A stretch of 28,057 nt of DNA from DATBFG01 sp036558645 (GTDB lineage: Bacteria > Acidobacteriota > Terriglobia > Terriglobales > Acidobacteriaceae): positions 1 through 28,057 of the forward strand of contig DATBFG010000036.1 in the NCBI GenBank assembly GCA_036558645.1, given 5' to 3'. The notes under the pieces were generated by a model. That model saw only the letters and a program-made list of their open reading frames with translations. It was not told where the DNA came from and did no database searches. This document shows positions 15,818 through 24,360 of the stretch, piece by piece; within the stretch, counting starts at the first letter, position 1; every line of letters begins with the position of its first letter. The translations under genes were made by a program, and so were the position numbers.

Positions 15818-16042
15818 ATGGGCTGCCGTACGGTGTTCATTTTTGGAATGTAGGTTGCACTTTTCATGATCGCAATGTTTCGCTGCGAAAAATCAACTAT
15901 GTGGCCTCCACAGAACAATCTCTGTGAAGGCTGTGTTTGTTGTTTTTTCGCTGCAATTTTAGAAGGCAGTGCCGGTGACGCGCCACTAGAAGCGTTCACA
16001 CTCTTGACTTCTGGACATTTGCATTTCATGAGGAGACAGTCA

Positions 16043-19000
16043 ATGGAATATGCATTTCGTCGCACCTTGACCCGGTTCCTGCTTCTACTGGGCGTGCTGG
16101 GGTTGTTCACTGGCATGGTCTGGGCACAAGCAGGAACCGGCGAACTGACGGGTCTTGTCGCAGATCCGTCAGGCGCTGTGATTCCAAACGCACAGGTCAC
16201 GCTGATTAATAACGAGACGGGAGAGAAGCGAACGACAACGACGACACAGGCCGGAGTCTACCGTTTCTCCGCTCTGCCAGTCGTGGGTTCATACACTCTG
16301 GATGTCGCTCCCAAGGGCTTCAAGAGCGCGAGAGTCTCGAACATCGTGATCAGCGTTGGCTCAACCGCAACCCAGGACGTGAAACTCGAAATCGGTCAGA
16401 CCAGTGAACAGGTCACGGTCGAAGCCGGCGTCGAAACCGTCCAGACTACCGAGTCCGATCTGTCACAGCTGGTAGATCGCAGAATCTGGCAGCAAATGCC
16501 GTTGCAGATCCGCAATCAAAATTCTTTTATTGAACTGGTTCCGGGTGCAGTGCCGCAGGATGGCACGAACAGCAACCGGGGCGCGGAAGTAAATGGCACA
16601 CGCGGTGGAGCCGGCAGTTACCTTGTCGACGGCACCGACAACAATGAACAGGGCCAGGCAGGACGCGGCCAGATCTCCTTCTACGATAAAGGTGGCGCCG
16701 CGACCTCGATCTCGCCCGATGCCATCCAGGAGTACCGTGTCATCACCAACAGCTACTCTGCCGAATACGGCAAAGGCGGCGGCTTTATTACTGATACGGT
16801 GCTCAAGAGCGGGACGAACCAATATCACGGTTCGGCATTCGAATACAACCGTATCCAGGCTCTTACTGCGAATGACTGGTTCTCCAACAACGCTGGCATC
16901 CAGGATCACCTGGTGCGTAATCAGTTCGGCGGATCGTTCGGTGGACCGATCATCAAGGACAAGACATTCTTCTACGGCACGGGCGAGTTGCATCGCGTGC
17001 GCCAGTCTTATCCGACGACCATCACAGCAACCACACAGCAGTTTGTGAACTTCGCGCAGAGCGGCGGACTGCAAAACTGGGCAGAAAGCGATCCGAACGG
17101 TATCTGCATGCAGGTCACGGGATCGCCTTGCCCGGGCGCATTTGCGCTCTCCAGCACGACGGGTCCGATCTTCAACCAGTTGATATCGAATCCGGCCATG
17201 CATTTCCCGCTCGCGAACGATACGCGAACCTGTCCGACAAGCTTCGACCCGAATGTCAACAGCCCTTGCTACGCACGCAGCTTGTGGCCAGGCCAGATTG
17301 CCCCGGGTCTAACAGCTGCTGGAAACCCACTTGTTTATCCAGTGCCGGTGTATGACACTCTGACGTTGACCGATCCGACTTCGCAAGATGAAGCTCGCTT
17401 CAGTGTGAAGATCGATCATCGCTTCAGCGACAAGGACACGCTCTCCGGCGTTTACCTGTTCCAGGATGCCACCTACACGGATCAGTTCCTCGGTGGCAAC
17501 AACCTGGTTGGACCGCAATACATCCAGGATGGCCGCGGTCAGAACCTTGGCATCACCTGGACTCACACCTTCACGCCGACGGTACTGAATACCTTCAAGA
17601 TCAGCTACCTGCGGCACAGATTGGACTTTCCGCCACCAAAGGGCACCTTTGGAACACCAGGCTACTACACGCTCGATGGCCTGGGTGAGGATCTGGGATT
17701 GAGTATTGGTTCTCCGCAGTTCTTTACCGATAACCAGTTCCAGTATTTGGACACGATGTCGGTGGTCAAGGGCAAGCACAGCTTTAAGTTCGGTGGCGAG
17801 TATCGCCGCACGCGCAATGGGTCGCGCTTCTTCCTCGACAACTTCCAATTCGCACTGCCATGGGGAATTGAGGATGTTGTGACCGACCTCGCCTTCAGCG
17901 ATGAGGCGGAAACCCTTCTCACGGGAGGGCATTACTATGGCGGAGCCTACTATCTCTCCGCATCCGTAAACCCAACCAATAGCCAGGCCCCCGATGTATA
18001 CCGTGGATATCGCGCGAACGAGTTTGCCGGATTCGGGCAAGATGACTTCCGCGTTTCCAACCGTCTGACCGTAAACGTCGGCTTGCGTTGGGAATACTTC
18101 GGCGTCCCACACAACTTCCAGCCGGGAATCGACTCTAACGTCTACTTCGGCTCGAACGTCACGCCGGCACCCACAGCCACGTCAAATCCATTTTTCCCGG
18201 CTGGAAATCCGTTCTATGCCTCGGTAGCAACCGCTACTCTTCAGACTCGCGACCACGAACTCTGGAACAAAGACACCAACAACTTCAGCCCACGTGCTGG
18301 CTTTGCCTGGGACATCTTTGGCAATCAGAAACTTGTGCTCCGAGCTGGTGCGGGTATCATGTACGACCGCATCTACAACAACACCTTCGAAAACATCCGC
18401 TTCAATCCGCCGTTCTTTTCCGACAACCAGGTTGGTTCGGCCAAGAATGGAGTTCCCGTGGGCGCAGTCTCCAGCCCCGGACTGTTCAGCTATCCGTTCA
18501 CGACGCGTGCTCTGTACAATGCGCCCGGTTCGGTGCCAATTGCGAATCCGCAGCACATGGATCAGAACATCATCACTCCGTACTACGAGCAATTCCACGT
18601 TGGCTTCCAGTATGAATTTGCCAAGGGTTGGGTGTTCGAACCGGAGTACGTCGGAACTCTCGGTCGTAAGCTGACAGGGTTGAGCGACATCAACACGTTC
18701 GATGGACGCACGGCATGTGCTGCTCCACCTTATACCTCCGGACCTTGCTTCAACGCCGGATTCGGAACGAGCGGCCTGCCGACCAATCGCATCAATCCCA
18801 TCATTGGCGCGGATAACTTCCGTAGCAATGGCTACGCCTCCAACTACCACGCGTTGCAGTTGAGCGTCCGGAAGAACTACGCCTACGGACTGAGTCTCAG
18901 CGGCAACTACACCTACTCCAAGTCTCTGGACAATGTCAGCGATCTATTCTTCAACGGAGCGACGGCATCAGGACAGGGACGTCCCACGGACAACATGAAC

Positions 19001-19615
19001 CACTCTTATGATTACGGTCCGTCTGATTTCGATACTCGTCAGCGCGGTGTAATCACAGTGAGCTATGACCTGCCGTTCATGAAAACGAACCGCTGGCTGG
19101 GCGGATGGGGCACCAATGCCATTGTCAGCCTGCAGAGCGGCCACCCATGGACACCGTTCAGCAACGCTGGCAACTACGATGCGAATAAGGATGGAGTCCG
19201 GTCCGACCGCGTCGTGCCGACTACCAGCATCGACGGCACTCGGGTAGGTGCGGAAGCCCCCTTGGGAACGCTTGATCCCACCAAGTGGGTACCTTATGTT
19301 TGCCCAGCGTCTGTCAACCAGGGCCTGTGGTGCAATGCGCCCATTGGCCGCAACAGCGTCGTCGGACCCGACGGCAAGTTGGTGGACTTCAACGTGACCA
19401 AGCGGTTCAAGATCACGGAGAGGGCAGGTTTGACGTTCCAGGCGAACTTCTTCAACCTGTTCAATCACCCCAACTTCCTGAATCCGACAGCGGGAGCATC
19501 GGGTAGCGCGAATATCCGCGCGGCCGATTTCAGTGCATCCCGCACGACCTGGAGCACGGGCGGGGCCGATGGTGGCCACCGCGCGACGCAACTCGCTTTA
19601 CGCTTCGACTTCTAA
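16043..19615 (+). CDS. Oar-like TonB-dependent outer-membrane receptor
   Basis: A 1190-residue outer-membrane protein. The start at 16043 is set by AGGAGA (16031-16036) directly before an ATG that begins a signal peptide (FRRTLTRFLLLLGVLGLFTGMVWAQA). Residues ~33-118 are a carboxypeptidase-regulatory-like beta domain (GELTGLVADPSGAVIPNAQV, GVYRFSALPVGSY-like). A plug follows (YLVDGTDNN, DAIQEYRVITNSYSAEYGKG), then a long beta-barrel (FGGSFGGPIIKDKTFFYG; FKFGGEYR; RLTVNVGLRWEYFGVP). The terminal residue is Phe in the alternating LALRFDF, the usual barrel assembly signal. This family is expanded in Acidobacteriota and is thought to import large substrates such as glycans or peptides. The substrate is unknown. 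No TonB box was picked out. The gene is monocistronic, closed by the terminator at 19638. Confidence 0.93.
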   Translation: MEYAFRRTLTRFLLLLGVLGLFTGMVWAQAGTGELTGLVADPSGAVIPNAQVTLINNETGEKRTTTTTQAGVYRFSALPVVGSYTLDVAPKGFKSARVSNIVISVGSTATQDVKLEIGQTSEQVTVEAGVETVQTTESDLSQLVDRRIWQQMPLQIRNQNSFIELVPGAVPQDGTNSNRGAEVNGTRGGAGSYLVDGTDNNEQGQAGRGQISFYDKGGAATSISPDAIQEYRVITNSYSAEYGKGGGFITDTVLKSGTNQYHGSAFEYNRIQALTANDWFSNNAGIQDHLVRNQFGGSFGGPIIKDKTFFYGTGELHRVRQSYPTTITATTQQFVNFAQSGGLQNWAESDPNGICMQVTGSPCPGAFALSSTTGPIFNQLISNPAMHFPLANDTRTCPTSFDPNVNSPCYARSLWPGQIAPGLTAAGNPLVYPVPVYDTLTLTDPTSQDEARFSVKIDHRFSDKDTLSGVYLFQDATYTDQFLGGNNLVGPQYIQDGRGQNLGITWTHTFTPTVLNTFKISYLRHRLDFPPPKGTFGTPGYYTLDGLGEDLGLSIGSPQFFTDNQFQYLDTMSVVKGKHSFKFGGEYRRTRNGSRFFLDNFQFALPWGIEDVVTDLAFSDEAETLLTGGHYYGGAYYLSASVNPTNSQAPDVYRGYRANEFAGFGQDDFRVSNRLTVNVGLRWEYFGVPHNFQPGIDSNVYFGSNVTPAPTATSNPFFPAGNPFYASVATATLQTRDHELWNKDTNNFSPRAGFAWDIFGNQKLVLRAGAGIMYDRIYNNTFENIRFNPPFFSDNQVGSAKNGVPVGAVSSPGLFSYPFTTRALYNAPGSVPIANPQHMDQNIITPYYEQFHVGFQYEFAKGWVFEPEYVGTLGRKLTGLSDINTFDGRTACAAPPYTSGPCFNAGFGTSGLPTNRINPIIGADNFRSNGYASNYHALQLSVRKNYAYGLSLSGNYTYSKSLDNVSDLFFNGATASGQGRPTDNMNHSYDYGPSDFDTRQRGVITVSYDLPFMKTNRWLGGWGTNAIVSLQSGHPWTPFSNAGNYDANKDGVRSDRVVPTTSIDGTRVGAEAPLGTLDPTKWVPYVCPASVNQGLWCNAPIGRNSVVGPDGKLVDFNVTKRFKITERAGLTFQANFFNLFNHPNFLNPTAGASGSANIRAADFSASRTTWSTGGADGGHRATQLALRFDF

Positions 19616-19637
19616 ACGAAGCTGAGCTGCAAACAAC

Positions 19638-19666
19638 AGGCCGGCCCCAAGGCCGGCCTAATTTTT
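19638..19666 (+). terminator. Intrinsic terminator after TonB receptor
   Basis: A perfect 9-base GC-rich stem (AGGCCGGCC 19638-19646, GGCCGGCCT 19651-19659) with a 4-base loop CCAA is followed by AATTTTT. Strong and close to the receptor stop. Confidence 0.85.
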
Positions 19667-19731
19667 GCTCAGGATGTCAAACCTCCAGGATTGGCTTAAA
19701 CTGCTGAGATTTAGTGGCTGGGAGGAAGTCA

Positions 19732-20748
19732 ATGGTCAGCACATCCGAGCACAAGCCACCGACGCCGGAGAGATTCTTTAATGCCATTAACGCATATCAG
19801 CAGACCGAAGCAATGAAAGCCGCCGTCGAGCTTGAGATTTTCACTGCCATCGCGGAAGGTAACGTTACAGCTGCGACGATTGCGAAGCGATGCCAGGCCG
19901 CTGAACGCGGCGTCCGCATTCTGTGTGATTTCCTAGCGATTCATGGATTCTTGAATAAAGAAGCAAATCGATACACTCTTGCTCCCGACTCGGCGCTGTT
20001 CCTGGATCGCCACTCCCCGGCCTATCTCGGCGGGGCCATCGAGTTCTTGCTGACTCCGCGGATACGCGAGGGTAATGCGCGACTCACGGAGGCCGTGAGT
20101 CGGGGAGGCACTGCTCTTGGCGAAGGAACCTTGGAACGCGAAAATCCCGATTGGGTGAAGTTTGCAAAAGCGATGATGCCTCTGATGCAGATGCCCGCCG
20201 AGATCATGGCTGCTGAACTTTGTAAGGGTGGCGAGGCGACGAAGGTCCTTGACATTGCGGCCGGTCACGGCATTTTCGGCATTTCAGTAGCCAAGCAAAA
20301 CCCAAACGCACATATCTACGCCGTCGACTGGAAAAATGTGTTGCAAGTGGCGAGCGACAATGCCCAGAAGATGGGAATTGCTGATCGCTACCATCCCATG
20401 CCTGGAAGTGCATTCGAAACTGATTTTGGCGGTGGTTACGACCTGGTATTGATCACCAATTTCCTTCACCACTTCGATCCGCCGACCTGCACCGCATTCA
20501 TGCGCAAGGTCCACACTGGTTTAAAGGTAGGTGGTCGTGCTGCTATCGCTGAACTAGTTCCAAACCCGGACCGCATAACGCCTCCCACGGCGGCAGCATT
20601 CAGCATGATGATGCTTGCCACAACTCCAAAGGGTGACGCGTATACCTTCGGAGAACTCGAGGGCATTTCGAAAGATGCTGGTTTTTCGCGGGTTGAACTC
20701 GCACCTCCAGAAATTGGGCTCGATCGCCTCGTAATCGCTTATCGCTGA
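19732..20748 (+). CDS. SAM-dependent methyltransferase, O-methyltransferase type
   Basis: A 338-residue cytosolic enzyme. The start at ATG 19732 is chosen because GGAGGAA (19721-19727) sits just before it; a GTG at 19714 lies upstream of this site. Residues ~12-95 are the winged-helix dimerisation domain of the plant-OMT/hydroxyindole-OMT class (FNAINAYQQTEAMKAAVELEIFTAI, GVRILCDFLAIHGFL). Residues ~165-335 are the Rossmann methyltransferase fold with the SAM motif VLDIAAGHGIFGI, acidic D199 in HIYAVDW, and LVLITNFLHHFDP. The acceptor cannot be told from sequence; small aromatic or polyketide-like compounds are usual for the class. It is convergent with the mannonate dehydratase gene, ten bases apart, with a 7-base inverted repeat (20750-20756, 20769-20775) across the junction. 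Confidence 0.87.
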   Translation: MVSTSEHKPPTPERFFNAINAYQQTEAMKAAVELEIFTAIAEGNVTAATIAKRCQAAERGVRILCDFLAIHGFLNKEANRYTLAPDSALFLDRHSPAYLGGAIEFLLTPRIREGNARLTEAVSRGGTALGEGTLERENPDWVKFAKAMMPLMQMPAEIMAAELCKGGEATKVLDIAAGHGIFGISVAKQNPNAHIYAVDWKNVLQVASDNAQKMGIADRYHPMPGSAFETDFGGGYDLVLITNFLHHFDPPTCTAFMRKVHTGLKVGGRAAIAELVPNPDRITPPTAAAFSMMMLATTPKGDAYTFGELEGISKDAGFSRVELAPPEIGLDRLVIAYR

Positions 20749-20758
20749 ATTTGTGCCT

Positions 20759-21934
20759 TCATACCAGAGCACAAACGGCCCGCATCACCCCGCGAAGCTC
20801 GGCTAACCCCCTAAGACGGCCGACCGCCGGATAACCGGGCGCAGACTGGCGTTCGACATCGGTGAGGATTTTATGACCGTGGTCCGCGCGGAATGGGATC
20901 TCGATTAAATCGCCGGACGCCCGGCGACAGCGCTCCTCCGTGATAAGTTCCCGCACGATTCCAACCACGTCGACATCACCATCCAAATGGGCAACCTCGT
21001 GGAAGCTTTCCACATCTTCCTCGCGCTTCGTAGAGCGGAGATGAGCGAAGTAGATCCGTTTTGCAAACCTGCGCACCATTGCCAGCAGGTCGTTATCTGC
21101 CCGAACTCCGAGAGAGCCAGTGCAGAAAGTAATGCCGTTCGCAACTTCCGGAGTTCGATCTAGAACAAACTCTAAATCGTCAGCTGTGCTGACGATTCGC
21201 GGCAATCCGAGCAGGGGACGTGGTGGATCGTCCGGATGGATGCAGAGGCGCACACCGACTTCTTCAGCCTGTGGACAAGTGGCCCGAAGGAACTCGCTCA
21301 GGTTGCTTCGTAAACCGTCAGCGTCGATATCTGCGTAGCTTGCGATGGCTTGCCGCACATAGTCGAGTGAGTAAACCATTTCCGTGCCCGGAAGCCCAGC
21401 GAGCACCACTCGTGCGAGGCCGTCCTGTTCTGTTTCGCTCATTGATCGGAAAGCGTTGTACGCCAGCTTCTTTCGTTCCTCGCTCCATTCGTTGTCAGCA
21501 CCAGGACGTTTCAGGAGATACAAATCGAATGCTGCGAACGCCGTTACGTCAAATCGTAGAGCAAGGGCACCATCTGGCAATCTCCATGCCAGGTCGGTAC
21601 GAGTCCAATCCAACACGGGCATAAAGTTGTAGCAAATCGTATGAATTCCACAACTGGCCAGGTTCCGGATATTTTCCCGATACGCGTCGATGTGTTGCCG
21701 GAATGAACCGGCTCGCCTCTTGATATCATCGCTGACCTCGAGACTCTCGACGACGGACCAGGTCATGCCCTCGGCTTGTATCTCGGCTTTCCGCTTTTCA
21801 ATCTCCTCTTCGGACCACACCTCGCCGGGGGAACGGTGGTGCAAAGCTGTGACGATACCGGTAGCGCCGGCTTGCCGGGCGTCCTTAAGGGTAACCGGGT
21901 CATGTGGACCGAACCATCTCCAAGTCTGCTGCAC
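20759..21934 (-). CDS. uxuA: Mannonate dehydratase
   Basis: A 391-residue cytosolic enzyme of the UxuA family (xylose-isomerase-like TIM barrel), which dehydrates D-mannonate to 2-keto-3-deoxy-D-gluconate. The family signatures are clear: TWRWFGPHDPV at the start, ATGIVTALHH and GEVWSEEEI, YNFMPVLDWTRTDL, CIHPDDPPRPLLGLPRI with the metal-binding His and Asp, HLRSTKRE and FRADHGHKI. Length is normal. The start is a GTG preceded by GGAGAG eight bases away. It is the last gene of the locus transcribed from 25127, following the transporter by 118 bases. The kinase and aldolase needed after it are not in the window. Confidence 0.93.
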   Translation of the reverse strand: MQQTWRWFGPHDPVTLKDARQAGATGIVTALHHRSPGEVWSEEEIEKRKAEIQAEGMTWSVVESLEVSDDIKRRAGSFRQHIDAYRENIRNLASCGIHTICYNFMPVLDWTRTDLAWRLPDGALALRFDVTAFAAFDLYLLKRPGADNEWSEERKKLAYNAFRSMSETEQDGLARVVLAGLPGTEMVYSLDYVRQAIASYADIDADGLRSNLSEFLRATCPQAEEVGVRLCIHPDDPPRPLLGLPRIVSTADDLEFVLDRTPEVANGITFCTGSLGVRADNDLLAMVRRFAKRIYFAHLRSTKREEDVESFHEVAHLDGDVDVVGIVRELITEERCRRASGDLIEIPFRADHGHKILTDVERQSAPGYPAVGRLRGLAELRGVMRAVCALV

Positions 21935-22052
21935 CTAAATTTCTCTCCAGTTCACAATCTTCAGATTCTTGGTTCAACGCGGCTAGTCTCGTATTTAAAT
22001 TCTAAAACTCACACGAAAAGTACCGCCCGTCTCGAGGCTATTGACGGACCAC

Positions 22053-23384
22053 CTATATCCGCCTTACCCAGCCTTGGTCGGTTGCTTTCGTGTTGCGCAC
22101 CAGCACCATCACCAGGATCATCCCAACGAACGGAACCACTCCCGCCACAATCACAATGGGGTCGAAAGAATGTCCGATGTTCGATTGCCGTGCGTCCGAA
22201 AAATATCCAATCAACTTAAACGCAATGATGGTCCCGATCCCCGCGCTGGTACCGCTCATCCCGCTCACAGAACCTACGGAATGGCTCCTGAATAGATCCG
22301 AAGGAAGGACGTTCGCCATGGTAGAAAACGCAGCATAAGAAAAGGTAGCCAGTCCAAACAAGAAAGCGATCAGGTACAGGTTACTGGTGAAAATGGAGGG
22401 GATGAGCATGGTCACACCGATTCCTCCGAACACGATCAGTGCTTTTCGAGCATTACCGAGTGTCCATCCTCGCTTCACCAAATAGCCAGAAACGTACCCA
22501 GCAAAGAAGTTGCCAATGTCAGCGGCAATAAACGGAATCCAGATTGCGACCAAGCCACTCTTCAGCTCAATGCCTTTCGCGACCAGATAGATGGGAAACC
22601 AATCCGTGACGAAGAACCAGACCGGATCCGTGAATAGCTTTGATATGATAACGCCCCATGTTTGAGGGAACCGCAGCAACTCTGCCCACTTCGGGGCGGC
22701 GGTGTTCTCAGGTTGCAAGTCGACGATCTTGTCTGCTTCGATGTAGCGAAGCTCCGCCTCGCTTACATGCTTATGATTTTCGGGCGGGTAGTAAATCCAG
22801 CGCCACGCCAACAACCATAAGAATCCCAGGATTCCCGGAACCATGAATGCCGGTCTCCAGCCCCACCGGAAGTAGATCCAGAGAACGAGAAATGGTGCGA
22901 TGGCACCTCCAAAAGAGGATCCACTATCAAAAATTGCAGTGGCCAGGCCGCGCTCTCTTTTCGGAAACCACTCCGAGACCGCCTTTGTCGCAGCCGGCCA
23001 GTTGGCGGACTCGCCCGCCCCTAACAGAAACCGGAACGCAGCGAAGCTGTAAAAGCCCTGCGCCAAAGCCGTCATCATTGAGACTATCGAGTACCAGGCA
23101 ACCGCGATGGTCAGGCCTCGCCTGGTTCCGACGCGATCTAAAAACCGGCCGAATAAAGTTTGCCCAAGCGAGTAAGCTACTCGAAAGGCGATTACGATGT
23201 CTGCATAATCGTTGTTCGTCCAGTGATATTGAAGTTTGAGATACGGAGCCAGCACGGCGAGCGTTTGCCGGTCGATGTAATTGATGACGGTCGATGCAAA
23301 GAGAATTCCGGCAATCCACCAGCGCAAGGATGGAATCGTGCGAGTCTTTTGCGAAGCGTCTCTCCCTAGCGAAGCAGTGCTCAT
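22053..23384 (-). CDS. exuT: MFS transporter, hexuronate (ExuT) type
   Basis: A 443-residue inner-membrane protein with about 12 hydrophobic segments, of the anion:cation symporter branch of the major facilitator superfamily. Typical motifs are NYIDRQTLAVLAPYL in helix 1, GRFLDRVGTRRG after helix 2, and FRFLLGAGESANWPAATKAVSEWFPKRERGLA, which is the hallmark of hexuronate/glucarate transporters. The neighbouring mannonate dehydratase favours galacturonate or glucuronate as substrate. AAGGGG precedes the ATG at 23384. The 199 bases before it carry a nested inverted repeat, so this gene may have its own control. The exact substrate is inferred from context; other sugar acids are possible. Confidence 0.85.
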   Translation of the reverse strand: MSTASLGRDASQKTRTIPSLRWWIAGILFASTVINYIDRQTLAVLAPYLKLQYHWTNNDYADIVIAFRVAYSLGQTLFGRFLDRVGTRRGLTIAVAWYSIVSMMTALAQGFYSFAAFRFLLGAGESANWPAATKAVSEWFPKRERGLATAIFDSGSSFGGAIAPFLVLWIYFRWGWRPAFMVPGILGFLWLLAWRWIYYPPENHKHVSEAELRYIEADKIVDLQPENTAAPKWAELLRFPQTWGVIISKLFTDPVWFFVTDWFPIYLVAKGIELKSGLVAIWIPFIAADIGNFFAGYVSGYLVKRGWTLGNARKALIVFGGIGVTMLIPSIFTSNLYLIAFLFGLATFSYAAFSTMANVLPSDLFRSHSVGSVSGMSGTSAGIGTIIAFKLIGYFSDARQSNIGHSFDPIVIVAGVVPFVGMILVMVLVRNTKATDQGWVRRI

Positions 23385-23428
23385 GCACCCCTTGTGGACC
23401 TAGCTTCGATCTCTGACGTGAGACACAA

Positions 23429-23487
23429 AATTGGCGAGGCGATGGATCGTATTGCGCTATCGCCTCAGGAACGACTCGCCGCCAATT
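23429..23487 (-). promoter_or_regulatory. Nested hairpin in transporter leader
   Basis: An outer perfect stem AATTGGC/GCCAATT (23429-23435, 23481-23487) directly encloses an inner perfect stem GAGGCGAT/ATCGCCTC (23436-23443, 23459-23466), with a 14-base bulge on one side. It lies 45 bases upstream of the transporter start, so as RNA it would form a structured 5' leader; as DNA it could be an operator. Confidence 0.4.
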
Positions 23488-23583
23488 CCAAGAGTTGCCG
23501 ACCCAGCCTCGATCCATTCAGGAGTTGTCATCAGATTTTGTTTTTTGGTCATTCTGATCTGGAAGCCTGTATAAGCGACCGAG

Positions 23584-24360
23584 CTATTGGTTGACCCCAC
23601 TGGCCAGGATTCCGCCATCCACGACGAGTAAATGTCCCGTGACGAAACTCGCAGCGTCAGAGGCAAGGAACACGGTGGCACCCACCAGTTCCTCGGTTTC
23701 TCCGAATCTTCGCATTGGCGTCCGCACTAGAAATTCCTTGCCACGTGCGGTGCCGTTCAACAAGGGTTCGGTCAAGTCCGTGCGAAAAAGGCCTGGGACT
23801 AACGCGTTCACGCAGACCCCATGTGCGGCCCATTCAATCGCAAGTGATTTTGTCAGAGCCGCGACCGCAGCCTTGCTCGCCGTGTAAGCTGCGACTTCGA
23901 ACAGAGCGACGAATGAGCTCAGTGAGGCGGTATTGATAATACGTCCGTATCCACGCTCGACCATCTTGCGGCCAAATATCTGACAGGCGCGCAGCGTACC
24001 ATTAAGATTGGTTTCGAGAATCCTATTCCAATCGGTCTCGCTCATTTCGAGCGTCGGAACGCGATGATTGATTCCGGCACAGTTCACGAGGACATCGACT
24101 TTTCCAAACTCCGCTAATACGGCGTCCAACAAACTTTGAATGCTGGATCTATCGCTGACGTCGCAAGTAGCTGTCAATGACCGGCGGCCCATCTTCTTGA
24201 TTTCGCCAACCACAGATTCTGCAAGTTCTCGGCGCCTTCCCGTCGGGACCACATCGGCACCAGCCTCTGCAAGCCCTTTCGCAAGAGTTCGGCCGATCCC
24301 GGAGGTTCCACCAATTACTACAGCAGTCTTTGAGTTGAGGTCGAGCGCTGGATATCCCAT
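23584..24360 (-). CDS. SDR oxidoreductase, likely fructuronate reductase role
   Basis: A 258-residue classical short-chain dehydrogenase/reductase. The cofactor motif GGTSGIG is at 17-23, NCAG at 93-96, catalytic S146, Y159 and K163 (YTASK), and the C-terminal PG-x-x-x-T-x-L pattern is present. R42 and R43 after strand 2 favour NADPH. Next to uxuA and an ExuT-type transporter, the expected missing step is reduction of fructuronate to mannonate. In Bacillus that step is done by an SDR-type UxuB unrelated to the E. coli enzyme, so this gene is a good candidate. KduD-like or gluconate 5-dehydrogenase activity is the main alternative. Its start overlaps the stop of the preceding NagB-like gene (TAATG), so they are coupled. 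About 200 bases separate it from the transporter. Confidence 0.85.
   Translation of the reverse strand: MGYPALDLNSKTAVVIGGTSGIGRTLAKGLAEAGADVVPTGRRRELAESVVGEIKKMGRRSLTATCDVSDRSSIQSLLDAVLAEFGKVDVLVNCAGINHRVPTLEMSETDWNRILETNLNGTLRACQIFGRKMVERGYGRIINTASLSSFVALFEVAAYTASKAAVAALTKSLAIEWAAHGVCVNALVPGLFRTDLTEPLLNGTARGKEFLVRTPMRRFGETEELVGATVFLASDAASFVTGHLLVVDGGILASGVNQ

Larger units (their letters stand above)
15492..16042 (+). promoter_or_regulatory. Large regulatory region before TonB receptor
   Basis: 551 bases without a supported gene. An in-frame extension of the receptor to 15866 exists but its protein sequence is Cys-rich and unlike the family. The region is AT-richer than its neighbours. It contains a direct repeat pair (GTCAATT, 15718 and 15732), a perfect inverted repeat (15785-15817) and a hairpin CACAGA/TCTGTG (15909-15926). 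No intrinsic terminator is seen after the response regulator, so transcription may run on. Confidence 0.55.

Noticed and set aside
15866..16042. In-frame N-terminal extension of the TonB receptor
   Set aside because: Cys-rich sequence before a proper signal peptide, and a good AGGAGA site supports the ATG at 16043.
16463..17203. 246-codon minus-strand ORF inside the TonB receptor, with others at 17309-18112, 18182-18850 and 18968-19591
   Set aside because: Antisense shadows of a strongly biased coding frame; no domain is recognisable.
20750..20775. Inverted repeat TTTGTGC/GCACAAA between the convergent methyltransferase and uxuA as a shared terminator
   Set aside because: No T run on either side and the stem is short and AT-rich; not called as a terminator.
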